Part shown: positions 19,244-27,660 of the stretch, piece by piece | Numbering within the stretch: the first letter of the stretch is position 1 | Layout: every line of letters begins with the position of its first letter | From: Limnohabitans sp. Bal53 | Lineage (GTDB): Bacteria > Pseudomonadota > Gammaproteobacteria > Burkholderiales > Burkholderiaceae_C | NCBI RefSeq assembly: GCF_003063355.1 | Contig: NZ_NESH01000002.1 | Span: 558,001-622,000, forward strand | Length of the DNA stretch: 64,000 nt | Reading direction: 5' to 3' | The notes under the pieces: generated by a model | What the model was told of the DNA's origin: nothing | Databases searched by the model: none | The model's input: only the letters and a program-made list of their open reading frames with translations | Translations under genes and position numbers: made by a program

Positions 19244-20010
19244 GGCCGGGCCTTGCTGGGGTTGGCGCTTGGCGGTTGAAGGTTGTACGCACAGCGAAAG
19301 CCGATGTAGACCGCGTAAAAGTCAGCCGGTTTGTAGGCCTGCACATCCGCCTTCATGTTGAACGCGCCGTACCACCAGGAGCCCCCCACCGTTCGCCTCT
19401 GGTTGCCCTGGGCATCGATGGTCCACTCCCACACGTTGGCCCCCATGTCGTACAAGCCATTCACGCCTTGTCGCGTCGCCCCGGCGGGCGCGGCCCGCGG
19501 CCAAGGGTCTGGGTCACTGGTGTTGGCGCCTTGTGGGCTGTCGCCCGTGGTCCAGGAGTAGGTGCGGCCCTTGACCCAAGGTGCAGGCGGCGCATTGCGC
19601 AGCTCGGTGAAGCCCGCTTTTTGCCATTCGGCCCCGGTGGGCAATCGCCCCCCGGCCCAGCGGCAGTAAGCCTGCGCCTCGGCAAAGTCCAGATGCACGG
19701 CGGGCAAATCAGCGCTGACAGGAGCCACGCCGTCGGGCTTGCGCCAAGACCAGCCGGGGCGGCGCTCCCAGCCTGCGCCGTATTCAAAACCACCGCTCTC
19801 TTTTTCAGCGCGGGTCACGGTGCCGGTGGCCCGTACATAGCGCTCAAACTGGCCGATGGTGACTTCGGTTCGGTCGATGGCCCAGTCGCCCAAAGCCACC
19901 CTGTCAGACACTTTTTCAGTCGAAGTTGGGCCCGTTTGGGCTTGCGCCACAGCCCAGCCCAGCGTGGCCAAGCTGACCAGCAGCTGCGCAGAAACACCTG
20001 ACCGCTTCAT
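19240..20010 (-). CDS. Secreted SUMF1/FGE-fold protein lacking the catalytic cysteine pair
   Basis: The protein is 256 residues. A signal peptide ends near AQAQT, and the mature part is a formylglycine-generating-enzyme/SUMF1 domain: DRTEVTIGQFERYV, GGRLPTGAEWQKAG, NVWEWTID, VGGSWW and a final GFRCA. True formylglycine-generating enzymes need two active-site cysteines just after the GGSW-type motif; here that stretch reads GSWWYGAFNMKAD, without cysteine. It is therefore probably not a sulfatase activator but one of the non-canonical members. The ATG at 20010 shares TGATG with the upstream DCC gene, and the 3' end overlaps the SDR gene. Confidence 0.85.
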   Translation of the reverse strand: MKRSGVSAQLLVSLATLGWAVAQAQTGPTSTEKVSDRVALGDWAIDRTEVTIGQFERYVRATGTVTRAEKESGGFEYGAGWERRPGWSWRKPDGVAPVSADLPAVHLDFAEAQAYCRWAGGRLPTGAEWQKAGFTELRNAPPAPWVKGRTYSWTTGDSPQGANTSDPDPWPRAAPAGATRQGVNGLYDMGANVWEWTIDAQGNQRRTVGGSWWYGAFNMKADVQAYKPADFYAVYIGFRCAYNLQPPSANPSKARP

Positions 20011-20390
20011 CACACCTTCTCCTCACCCACCCAGCGCCGCACCCACTTTTGCAGGCGCGGGCGAAGCGGCAAAAACAAACGGTAAGCCCCCTCAAACACC
20101 CATGACATGGGCGGCCAGGCCGACAACCAACCCAGCCATCGCCAGCCCGGAAACAGACGCCACATCTGAGAAAACGCCGCCGCGCCGCTGAACAAGCGGC
20201 CCTGCGCGTCTCGAACATGGAAACGCGCCATGGCCTGCGCACAACTGAGCGAACCCAACTCGGCCCCGGAGCTCACATCCACCCAGTCCACACTGGCCGC
20301 TTGGGGCAAGCGGCGATAAATCGCTATTTCGCGCCGACACAAGGGGCATGAGCCGTCAAAGTAAACCGTCAAGTGGTGGAGTGTGCTCAT
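20010..20390 (-). CDS. DCC-family thiol-disulfide oxidoreductase-like protein (DUF393)
   Basis: This 126-residue protein opens with VYFDGSCPLCRREI, the DxxCPLC motif that defines the DCC/DUF393 family; the two cysteines (CPLC) resemble a thioredoxin-type redox pair. The function of the family is only predicted. It overlaps both neighbours by a few bases (ATGA with the phosphatase gene, TGATG with the SUMF1-fold gene), so it is firmly inside the operon. A hydrophobic stretch FPGWRWLGWLSAWP may sit at the membrane. Confidence 0.85.
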   Translation of the reverse strand: MSTLHHLTVYFDGSCPLCRREIAIYRRLPQAASVDWVDVSSGAELGSLSCAQAMARFHVRDAQGRLFSGAAAFSQMWRLFPGWRWLGWLSAWPPMSWVFEGAYRLFLPLRPRLQKWVRRWVGEEKV

Positions 20391-21010
20391 CCGGCCAAGT
20401 CCCCTCGGGCCAACAAACGGCCCTGCCGGTCCACCAAAAAGCCTTCACCCAAGCCCGGGTAGGCCCCGGTCAATCCGGTCATGATGACCTGGTGAGTCAC
20501 CCATACCTCGGTGCGCCCGGCAGGCAGCGCTTGCAAGCGCTCGCGCAAAGCCAGTTGTTGAGCCGTCGCATCGCCCTGCCCAGCAAAGGTGCTGTTGAGC
20601 GCGGGCCAATCCTCGTAAGCGCCAAAAGCCAACCGCGCCGTGTCTTGGCAGCGGCACCACTGGCTGCTGCGCACGGCGTCGGGTTTGAAACTCTGCGCTT
20701 GCAGCCAAGCGCCCAATTGCCGCGAGGCTTGCCGCCCCGCCTCGCTCAGATTGCGCTGTGTGCGGCACTGGCCGATCACAAAACCCGGCGGATCGCCTAC
20801 CCCCGATTCGGTGGCTGCGTGGCGGATCAGCAGCACACCGCCGCTTTGACGCCAAACGGCCAAAAACTGCGCCCGTGTCGCAGTCTGTGAAGATTGCGCG
20901 TGCGCCAAGCCAGGCACACAAGTCAGCCAGGGCGCGACCAGGGTCGCCCCCAAACGGGCCAAGGCCGAGCGGCGCGGCGCACTCGCTGGGGCTGGCGAAG
21001 TGTGTTTCAT
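20387..21010 (-). CDS. Secreted histidine phosphatase superfamily protein
   Basis: The protein is about 207 residues from the ATG at 21010 (a GTG two codons earlier is possible). The N-terminus has PRRSALARLGATLVAPWL...AHA, an arginine pair plus hydrophobic stretch consistent with a Tat or Sec signal. The phosphatase core begins LLIRHAATE, the RHG-like phosphohistidine motif, followed by NLSEAGRQ and VWVTHQVIMTG, which carries the second histidine. The substrate is unknown. It starts a few bases after the DsbA-like gene and overlaps the DCC gene. Confidence 0.83.
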   Translation of the reverse strand: MKHTSPAPASAPRRSALARLGATLVAPWLTCVPGLAHAQSSQTATRAQFLAVWRQSGGVLLIRHAATESGVGDPPGFVIGQCRTQRNLSEAGRQASRQLGAWLQAQSFKPDAVRSSQWCRCQDTARLAFGAYEDWPALNSTFAGQGDATAQQLALRERLQALPAGRTEVWVTHQVIMTGLTGAYPGLGEGFLVDRQGRLLARGDLAG

Positions 21011-21019
21011 ACGCACGTC

Positions 21020-21676
21020 TCAGGAGACTTCGCCCGAAGCAATGCGTCGCAGCGCCTGCTCAAAGACCTCGACCGGCTGACCGCCCGAGATCAAATGCTT
21101 GTCGTTGATGATGACCGCAGGCACCGACCGGATGCCCGCCTGTGTGTAGAACTGCTGGCGTTCGCGCACTTCGGCCGCGTGCTCATCGCTTTGCAGCACC
21201 GCACGGGCGCCCACCACATCCAGCCCGGCTGCCGCCACGCCCGCTAGCAAAACCTCGGGGTCTTCCACGCACTCGGCGCGGCCTTGATAGGCTTCCAAGA
21301 AGGCTTTTTTCAGGGCATGTTGGGCCCCCGCGCCTTGGGCCTGTGCCCAGTGCAGCAAGCGGTGCGCATTGAAGGTGTTGTAAACCCGGCCGCGGCCGCC
21401 CGGGTGAAATTCAAAACCCACCTCGGCCCCGCGCGCGGCAATGGTCTGGCGAATTTGCGCCTGCTGCTCGGGCGTCGAGCCATATTTTTCGGTCAGGTGC
21501 TCGCCCAAGTCTTGGCCCCCGGGGCCCATGTGCGGATTCAACTCAAAGGGCTGAAAGTGCAGGTCGGCCTGCACCACGCCGTTCAGGCGCTCCAGGGCTT
21601 TTTCCAAAGCGCCCAGGCCCACGGCACACCAAGGGCAGGCAATGTCAGAGACAAAATCGATTTTCAAAGCGGTCAT
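21020..21676 (-). CDS. DsbA-family oxidoreductase (FrnE-like)
   Basis: This 218-residue DsbA-fold protein has CPWC at residues 14-17 (DIACPWCAVG). There is no signal peptide, so it is probably cytoplasmic, as is usual for FrnE/2-hydroxychromene-type members. The C-terminal GIRSVPAVIINDK contains the cis-proline of the thioredoxin fold. It probably exchanges disulfides or isomerises small thiol substrates. It is the first gene of the operon with the phosphatase, DCC, SUMF1-fold and SDR genes, and the only one with obvious classical redox chemistry besides DCC. Confidence 0.88.
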   Translation of the reverse strand: MTALKIDFVSDIACPWCAVGLGALEKALERLNGVVQADLHFQPFELNPHMGPGGQDLGEHLTEKYGSTPEQQAQIRQTIAARGAEVGFEFHPGGRGRVYNTFNAHRLLHWAQAQGAGAQHALKKAFLEAYQGRAECVEDPEVLLAGVAAAGLDVVGARAVLQSDEHAAEVRERQQFYTQAGIRSVPAVIINDKHLISGGQPVEVFEQALRRIASGEVS

Positions 21677-21862
21677 GTTCGGCTTTCAAGGAGGCATTCA
21701 AAGCGATGGGGCTGATAGACCCAAGCGAGATGGTCAAAACCGTCGCGTTCAACCTACGGGCCAATCGACAACGGTGATATGGACAGGATATTGCCGCAAA
21801 TCACCGACAATCGCAGATCCGGCACCCAATGCCCATGATCCATCGAGCGATAGAGACCCCCC

Positions 21863-22300
21863 ATGAACATCCTAGTCTTGCACGGCATCAACCTGAACAT
21901 GTTCGGCAAACGCGACCCGGCCCAGTACGGCACAACCACGCTGGACGAGATCAACACCCAATTGAGCGCTCTGGGCCAAACCCTGGGTGCACAAGTCGAG
22001 TGCTTTCAGACGAACTTCGAAGGTGAAATGGCCGAACGCATTCACCGCGCCCACGGCGAAGGCGTGCAGGCGGTGGTCATCAACGCAGGGGCCTGGACGC
22101 ACTACAGCTACGGCATCCGCGACGCGCTGGCGATCCTCAAGTGCCCCATCATTGAAGTGCACATGTCCAACATCCACGCCCGTGAAGCCTTTCGCCACCA
22201 CTCGGTGATCGCTGACATCGCCAAAGGCCAGATTGCCGGTTTTGGGGTAGACAGCTACCTGCTGGGCCTGCGCGCTGCGGTCTCGGCGGCACAAGCCTGA
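21863..22300 (+). CDS. aroQ: 3-dehydroquinate dehydratase, type II
   Basis: AroQ converts 3-dehydroquinate to 3-dehydroshikimate in the shikimate pathway. The protein is 145 residues, the usual length of the dodecameric type II enzyme. Visible features are the N-terminal LVLHGINLN, the catalytic tyrosine Y22 in AQYG, the NAGAWTHYS strand-loop and VHMSNIHARE with the active-site histidine. It is a stand-alone gene between two minus-strand genes: divergent from the DsbA-like gene and convergent with glpD. About 185 bases upstream are available for a promoter. Confidence 0.95.
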   Translation: MNILVLHGINLNMFGKRDPAQYGTTTLDEINTQLSALGQTLGAQVECFQTNFEGEMAERIHRAHGEGVQAVVINAGAWTHYSYGIRDALAILKCPIIEVHMSNIHAREAFRHHSVIADIAKGQIAGFGVDSYLLGLRAAVSAAQA

Positions 22301-22340
22301 ACCTCAGGTTGACAGCGCCTAGCATGCGCTAGTCCGTGAA

Positions 22341-24047
22341 TCAATCTGCCAGGGTGTAACGATGGCACAGCTCTAAAAACGCTTCAAGCCGGGGGTCAAG
22401 TCCGGTTTCTTCTTTCAGCAAGGCGGCCACAGCAGGTGCCATGCGGGCCGCTTGCCGGGCATCGAGGAACAGCGCACGCCAACGGCGAGCCAGCATGTCT
22501 TCCACCGTCAATGCCCATTCATGGCGGGCCGCAAAGCGCACCATGGCCTCGCTCAGGCCCATGCCCAGGTCAAGCCCGGCTCCGGGCAAGCGCAGCACCT
22601 CTTCGGCCTCGGTGCCCCACAAATGCAAACCGGGGGCGTCGCCGATACGCGAGTATGCCGCCGAGACTGAGGTGGTCGCTGAATCAACTGGCGGCGCACC
22701 CACCAAGCGGTGCAGCGCGGTGTTCACCGGACTTGGGGCCACGCCCAGCCCTGCGGCCAGGTCGCCGTGCTCGGCCAGTGCCTGCATCACTTGCTCGGCC
22801 ATGCTGCGGTACGTGGTCCACTTGCCGCCCGTCACCGTCACAAAACCCGGTGCTTCGCGGCGAATCAGGTGCTCGCGCGACATTTGGCTGGTCGACCCGC
22901 CTGCCGCAGCCGCTGCGCCCTGCACCACCAAGGGGCGCAAACCGACCCAGACACTCAGCACATCGGCCCTGCTCAAGCTCACGCCCAGCGACTGGCGGGC
23001 TTCGCGAAAAAGAAACTCCAGCTCCTCGGCCATGGGCACGGGCTCTTGCGGCGCGTCGGCGCAGGGGGTGTCGGTGGTGCCAATCACGGTGGCCCCCAGC
23101 CAAGGCACGGCAAACAAGACACGGCCATCGGCGGTGCGCGGAATCAACACCGCCTCGCGAATGGGCAAACGCTCGCGGGCCACCACCAGGTGCACGCCCT
23201 GACTGGCCGTGACCAGTGGCTTGACTGGGGTGCCTTCGCTGCGGGTGCTGCTGCTGGGCGACAAGGCCATGTGGCGCAAACCATCGACCCAGACCCCGGT
23301 GGCATTGACCACACAACGGGCCAGGCTCACGCGGGTTTGGCCACTGCGCTCGTCCAGCCACTGCACCCGCCAGCCCTGCGACTCGCGCTGCAAACCCGTG
23401 ACCCGGGCGTGGTTGTGCAAACTGGCCCCAGCGCGGCGAGCCGTCTTGGCCAGCGCCAAGGCCAGGCGCGCGTCTTCAAACTGTGCATCCCAGTAACGCA
23501 TACCCGCCACCCAGGTGTTTTGCGGCCCAGCGCTGCCCGCCACGGCTGCAGTGCCACCTGCAACGCCATTAGAAGCATCGCCCGGGCAACGCGCCAGCAA
23601 CTGGCGGCGCGATAAGGCCACCGTGCGCCCCAAGCTCCAGCGCCCAGACAACCATTGGTAGACTTTCAAGCCCATGCCCGTCCAGGCCCAAGACAGCCAA
23701 CTGGCCCCGGGCACCACAAAAGACAAAGGCTGGGCCAAATGTGGGGCCAAGGCCAGCACCGTGGCGCGTTCGCGCAAGGACTCGCGCACCAGCCGCCATT
23801 GCCCCTGCGCCAGGTATCGCACGCCGCCGTGCAGCAACTTGGTTGAGCGCGACGAGGTGCCACAGGCCCAATCGCCCGCCTCCAGCAAGGTCACGCGCTG
23901 GCCTTGAAGCGCAGCCTGCACGGCCACCCCCAAGCCCGTTGCACCACCACCGACCACCAACACATCCCACGGGGCATCGGGTTCAGTGGGCGCACCGGAG
24001 GCGTTCACGCGGGGGGCATCAGAAGACCAAGCGCTTGGATTTTCCAC
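22341..24047 (-). CDS. glpD: Aerobic glycerol-3-phosphate dehydrogenase (FAD)
   Basis: GlpD oxidises sn-glycerol 3-phosphate to dihydroxyacetone phosphate at the inner membrane and feeds electrons to quinone. The FAD motif VVGGGATGLG is near the N-terminus, followed by SRSTKLLHGGVRYL, typical of the family, and a C-terminal DAO_C domain with TVEDMLARR. I chose the GTG at 24047 because AGGA lies 6 bases upstream; the frame stays open 89 codons further into the promoter region, but that part looks non-coding. The length is then 568 residues. It is divergent from a DeoR-family gene that probably regulates it. Confidence 0.92.
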   Translation of the reverse strand: MENPSAWSSDAPRVNASGAPTEPDAPWDVLVVGGGATGLGVAVQAALQGQRVTLLEAGDWACGTSSRSTKLLHGGVRYLAQGQWRLVRESLRERATVLALAPHLAQPLSFVVPGASWLSWAWTGMGLKVYQWLSGRWSLGRTVALSRRQLLARCPGDASNGVAGGTAAVAGSAGPQNTWVAGMRYWDAQFEDARLALALAKTARRAGASLHNHARVTGLQRESQGWRVQWLDERSGQTRVSLARCVVNATGVWVDGLRHMALSPSSSTRSEGTPVKPLVTASQGVHLVVARERLPIREAVLIPRTADGRVLFAVPWLGATVIGTTDTPCADAPQEPVPMAEELEFLFREARQSLGVSLSRADVLSVWVGLRPLVVQGAAAAAGGSTSQMSREHLIRREAPGFVTVTGGKWTTYRSMAEQVMQALAEHGDLAAGLGVAPSPVNTALHRLVGAPPVDSATTSVSAAYSRIGDAPGLHLWGTEAEEVLRLPGAGLDLGMGLSEAMVRFAARHEWALTVEDMLARRWRALFLDARQAARMAPAVAALLKEETGLDPRLEAFLELCHRYTLAD

Positions 24048-24171
24048 AAATTTTCCTGAAATGATCAAAAAATATTGTTCTAAATTGACCGTTTTTGATT
24101 GTATCTGTGAAGTGCTCGGTTTTTGCGCTATTCTGAAGAACTGTGTCCGACCCTGACCTACAGCGACTGCC

Positions 24172-24960
24172 ATGGCCCTCAATCCCCGACAACTGTCCCT
24201 TTTGCAAGCCGTGCGCGAACACGGCAGCGTCAAAACCGAAACCCTGGCCGAACAGCTGGGCATCCCCCTGCAAACCGTGCGGCGCGACCTGCAGCGCCTA
24301 ACGGAGACAGCCATGCTCGAGCGCTTTCATGGCGGTGTGCGGGTGGCCGACTCGTCCACACGCAACACCACTTACGCCGAGCGCCAACGCACCCAGGCGC
24401 AGGCCAAACAAGACATCGCCCGGCAAGTGGCACAAGCCATCCCCGACGGTGCCAGCCTGTTCATGAACATTGGCACCACCGTCGAGGCCGTGGCCCGCGA
24501 ACTGCTGCAGCACAAAGGCCTGCGCGTGGTGACCAACAACCTGCATGTGGCGCACATCCTCGCGGCCAACCCCCAGTGCGAAGTGCTGGTAGCAGGCGGC
24601 ACCGTGCGCCATGAAGACCTGGGCGTGGTGGGCGAAGCGGCGCTGGCCTTCATCCGCCAATTCAAGGTCGACATTGGCCTGATCGGCATCAGCGGCATCG
24701 ACGCCGACGGCACCCTGCGCGACTACGACATGCGCGAAGTCATGGTGGCCCGCGCCATCGTGGCCCAGTCACGGCAAGTCTGGCTGGTGGCTGACCACAG
24801 CAAATTCGACCGCCCGGCCATGATCGAAATGGCCCCGCTCCAAGCGGTACACACCCTGTTTACCGACTTGCCCCCTGCCATGGAACTGGCCGAGCGCATG
24901 GGCGAATGGGGGGTGAAGTGCGTAGTTTCGGGCGGTACTGAGGTGGATGAGCTCGCCTGA
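24172..24960 (+). CDS. glpR: DeoR-family transcriptional regulator (GlpR-like)
   Basis: This 262-residue repressor-type protein has an N-terminal DeoR winged helix (RQLSLLQAVREHG, then LGIPLQTVRRDLQRL as recognition helix). A sugar-phosphate-sensing domain follows with NIGTTVEAVARELL, VAGGTVR and GISGIDADGTLRDYD. It is divergently placed next to glpD, so control of glycerol-3-phosphate use is the best guess, as for GlpR. Between the two starts lie 124 AT-rich bases where operators and both promoters must lie. No glpK or glpF is in the window. Confidence 0.85.
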   Translation: MALNPRQLSLLQAVREHGSVKTETLAEQLGIPLQTVRRDLQRLTETAMLERFHGGVRVADSSTRNTTYAERQRTQAQAKQDIARQVAQAIPDGASLFMNIGTTVEAVARELLQHKGLRVVTNNLHVAHILAANPQCEVLVAGGTVRHEDLGVVGEAALAFIRQFKVDIGLIGISGIDADGTLRDYDMREVMVARAIVAQSRQVWLVADHSKFDRPAMIEMAPLQAVHTLFTDLPPAMELAERMGEWGVKCVVSGGTEVDELA

Positions 24961-25020
24961 ACGGGGGTTGAAGAGATCAGACATGGCCGCCCGCCAACGG
25001 ACACCCCACACAACCATCGT

Positions 25021-25368
25021 TCATTCGTCCTTTAGAACCGGACTTTGTTGGTTCTGAACACTTTGCCTAACGGCCTGCGCCAGACGGCCCGAGCTTTCTG
25101 CGGCCAAAAAATCTGCTTCCAGAGCGTCGAGCGGGTCGGCATCCGCAGGGGCCGCCTGGCGGACATCGTAGAGCGCGATAGCCTCGCGCGCCTCAGAGAC
25201 CGTCAAGCCCGAAGCCTCGGCAATGCGGCCCAAAGTTGCCCAATACTCGATCTGGCCGGCCACCGAACGGCGCATGCTTGAGGCCGCGTCACGGGCCTGA
25301 CTGACCAAACCTGAAGACAACTTGACGGATGAGAACGAAGATGAGGACGAAGACGACGATGCGGACAT
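25021..25368 (-). CDS. ParD-like antitoxin-family protein (orphan)
   Basis: This 115-residue protein begins with a serine run (SASSSSSSSS), followed by VKLSSGLVSQARDAASSMRR and SVAGQIEYWATLGR. That pattern is the ParD_like family, whose ribbon-helix-helix-like N-terminus suggests DNA binding. The ATG at 25368 has a strong AGGAG and directly follows a perfect palindrome, which would suit autoregulation. No toxin gene lies on either side (glpR downstream, about 380 non-coding bases upstream), so antitoxin function is not supported by context. Confidence 0.75.
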   Translation of the reverse strand: MSASSSSSSSSFSSVKLSSGLVSQARDAASSMRRSVAGQIEYWATLGRIAEASGLTVSEAREAIALYDVRQAAPADADPLDALEADFLAAESSGRLAQAVRQSVQNQQSPVLKDE

Positions 25369-25378
25369 GAGGCTCTCC

Positions 25379-25401
25379 TTTTGGCGCATTTTGCGCCAAA
25401 A
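25379..25401. promoter_or_regulatory. Perfect palindrome just upstream of the ParD-like gene
   Basis: TTTTGGCGCA (25379-25388) and TGCGCCAAAA (25392-25401) are exact reverse complements with a 3-base spacer. The palindrome abuts the AGGAG of the ParD-like gene. It is an obvious candidate operator for an autoregulating DNA-binding protein; alternatively it is a 5' leader hairpin that could limit ribosome access. Confidence 0.6.
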
Positions 25402-25747
25402 AAAAACCAAAGCGGTCATACATCGCTCAAAAAACCATGGCGGAGACTGTGTAAAGAAGCATCCACACCCACCGTGCCCAAGCCTGTGGATAAACCCTAG
25501 GACAACTGCGCCAAGGCGCATGGCGACTGGGCTGGCGCTATGCGCTCAAAAAATGAGCAGCAAGGCTACGGACAACCGAGGGGAAGAATCGATCAAGTAC
25601 CGAACTTTATGGCTTATTTTTTCAAATATAGTAGTGCTATTCCATCAGAAGTATGACCGTACAGCCAGAACACCGAGCAAGGTCTGAAGGCTCCACTCAC
25701 CAGTTCTCCTGCGCTGTAGCCGCCACATCTGTCATCACCTCACAGCT
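25402..25747. other. Non-coding stretch between the ParD-like gene and the polyamine operon
   Basis: I see no gene in these 346 bases. They contain a perfect DnaA-box-type nonamer TGTGGATAA at 25485-25493, a GCGCCAAGGCGC palindrome near 25518, and an AT-rich part around 25605-25650 (TTATTTTTTCAAATATAGTAG) that probably holds the promoter of the following operon. No convincing -35/-10 pair can be fixed by eye. Confidence 0.5.
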
Positions 25748-27100
25748 TTGAAAGCCCCCGCACCCCGCTTCCTCCTCATCGGCTTTGGCGCTGTCGGCCA
25801 AGGCCTGGCACCTTTGCTGGTGCAGGCTTTGGGGGTTGAGCCCTCGCGCATCACCGCTTGGGCAGCCGATCTGGAAGGGGTCTCTGTGGCGCAGGCTGTT
25901 GGCATGGCCCTGCAATTGCAGCCCCTCACACCCGACAACCATGCCCAGCTGCTGGCCGCGCACTTGCAAGCGGGCGATGTGTTGCTGAACCTGGCGGTCG
26001 AAGTCAGCAGCCATGACCTGATCGTCTGGTGCCAACAACACGACGTGCTGTATCTGGACACTGGCATTGAACCTTGGCCCGGCGGCTACCAGCCCGACCA
26101 AGGCCTGGAGCCCACCACCAACCAATGGCTACGCGAACAAGTGCTGGCGCTGCGCCAAGCTGACCGCGCCACCGCCGTGCTGGCGCACGGGGCCAACCCG
26201 GGCTTGATCTCTCACCTGGCCAAACGGGCACTGGAGCAACTCGCGCACGATCAAGACCTGCCCTGCACACCAGGCCGCTGGGCCGACTTGGCGCAGGCGC
26301 TTGGCGTGCAAGTTATCCAGGTGGCCGAGCGTGACACACAAACCGACCACCGTCCCGTGGCGGCGGGCGAGTTTTGCAACACTTGGTCCGTGCCAGGCTT
26401 CATCAGCGAACTGAGCCAAGCCTGCGAAGCGGGCTGGGGCAGCCACGAAAGCACCCTGCCCCCAGGCGCACAGCGCCCCAGCCAAGGCTCGCAAGCCAGC
26501 ATCTACTGGCCCCACCCCGAGCAAGGCCTGGTTCAGGTCAAGTCGTGGGTGCCCTCAACTGGCGACAGCTTGGCCTGGCTGGTCACGCACAACGAATCGA
26601 TTTCATTGGCCGAGTTTTTGACGGTGCAAGATAGCCAAGGCCAAACCAGCTACCGCCCCACGGTGTATTTCGCCTACCAGCCCTGTCCGCAAGCGTGCCA
26701 GTCAATCGCGCACTGGCTGGGCCAGCACAAACAAACCCCCAACGCGCAAAACGTGATGCCTCTGGCCGACTTGCAGCAAGGGCAAGACGAGTTGGGCGTG
26801 TTGCTGTGCCACAGCACAGGTGCCTACTGGTACGGCAGCACCCTTAGCCTAGAGGCCGCACGCACCTTGGCCCCGCACAACAGCGCCACCACTTTGCAAG
26901 TGGCCGCAGGCATTGTGGGCGCAGTGGCCTGGATGCTGGACCACCCCCGCGCAGGCATCACCGAAGCCGAAGCCATGGACAGCGACCAAGTGCTGGCCGT
27001 GGCCCTGCCTTACCTGGGCCAGGTGGGCGGCACGCACACGCACTGGCAACCCGGGCCAGATCTGCGCTTTCAGAATTTCATCGCATCCACCACACCATGA
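25748..27100 (+). CDS. Homospermidine synthase-like / saccharopine dehydrogenase-fold enzyme
   Basis: The protein is 450 residues. The N-terminal Rossmann motif is IGFGAVGQG (residues 11-19), followed by DTGIEPWPGGY, HGANPGLISHL and a C-terminal IVGAVAWMLDHPRAGITEAE. These features match bacterial homospermidine synthases, NAD-dependent enzymes that transfer an aminobutyl group onto putrescine. The start is a TTG at 25748 and is uncertain; no better one is visible. It heads a four-gene operon and overlaps the DUF1190 lipoprotein gene (ATGA). With a glutathionylspermidine-synthase-type ligase downstream, a polyamine product is likely, but the exact one is unknown. Confidence 0.82.
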   Translation: MKAPAPRFLLIGFGAVGQGLAPLLVQALGVEPSRITAWAADLEGVSVAQAVGMALQLQPLTPDNHAQLLAAHLQAGDVLLNLAVEVSSHDLIVWCQQHDVLYLDTGIEPWPGGYQPDQGLEPTTNQWLREQVLALRQADRATAVLAHGANPGLISHLAKRALEQLAHDQDLPCTPGRWADLAQALGVQVIQVAERDTQTDHRPVAAGEFCNTWSVPGFISELSQACEAGWGSHESTLPPGAQRPSQGSQASIYWPHPEQGLVQVKSWVPSTGDSLAWLVTHNESISLAEFLTVQDSQGQTSYRPTVYFAYQPCPQACQSIAHWLGQHKQTPNAQNVMPLADLQQGQDELGVLLCHSTGAYWYGSTLSLEAARTLAPHNSATTLQVAAGIVGAVAWMLDHPRAGITEAEAMDSDQVLAVALPYLGQVGGTHTHWQPGPDLRFQNFIASTTP

Positions 27101-27657
27101 AACGATCCATTTCTGTCCCCTTGATATTTCTGGGCACCCTGGGTGCTCTGAGCGGCTGCAGCGACGAGCCGCCGGCCAACACCGAAGTTCAAGTCAAGCA
27201 AGACTTTTACGCCAGCTTGGACGATTGCCAGCGCGACTGGGGCAATGAGCCCGAAAACTGCCAACAGGCCCTGACCACCACCAGCGTCAACGGGCAAGAC
27301 ACCGTGAGCAGCGGCTACGCAGGCAGCAACGCCGCCACAGACAGCACCAACGCCATGACTTCGGCGGGCACCCCCAGCGCCTCGTCATCCAGCGGATTTC
27401 ATGGCGGTGGCGGTTACCGCTATTCCGGCCCCCGTTATTTCTGGTACCGAAACGAACAGGGCGGTTACCCCATGGCTGTGGATTCCAGCGGCAAAACCCG
27501 CCCCGTCATCGGCAGCCGCATCCCGCCCTCCGGTGCCCAATTCGCCAGCCAATCGGTCAACACCCGCACCGCCATGCCCACACACATGACGGCATCCAAA
27601 GGCGTGGTGCGCAGTGGTTTTGGCAGCTTCGGGCGCGGCCTAAGTGGGGGCGGCTAA
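27097..27657 (+). CDS. DUF1190-family lipoprotein (YgiB/YjfM-like)
   Basis: This 186-residue protein has a lipoprotein signal peptide with lipobox LSGC (cysteine at residue 21). The mature part starts SDEPPANTEVQ and contains two cysteine-flanked pieces (DDCQRDWGNEPENC). It then has a long Ser/Gly/Thr-rich low-complexity region with HGGGGYRYSGPRYFWY, typical of the DUF1190 family (E. coli YgiB and YjfM). The biochemical role is unknown. In E. coli the relatives also neighbour glutathionylspermidine-synthase-like genes, as here. It overlaps the previous gene and is 3 bases from the next. Confidence 0.85.
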   Translation: MKRSISVPLIFLGTLGALSGCSDEPPANTEVQVKQDFYASLDDCQRDWGNEPENCQQALTTTSVNGQDTVSSGYAGSNAATDSTNAMTSAGTPSASSSSGFHGGGGYRYSGPRYFWYRNEQGGYPMAVDSSGKTRPVIGSRIPPSGAQFASQSVNTRTAMPTHMTASKGVVRSGFGSFGRGLSGGG

Positions 27658-27660
27658 GCC

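Noticed and set aside
19240-20010. Formylglycine-generating enzyme that activates sulfatases
   Set aside because: The catalytic cysteine pair is absent and no sulfatase gene is near.
25021-25747. A full toxin-antitoxin pair at the ParD-like gene
   Set aside because: No toxin-like open frame exists in the flanking non-coding DNA or overlapping the gene.
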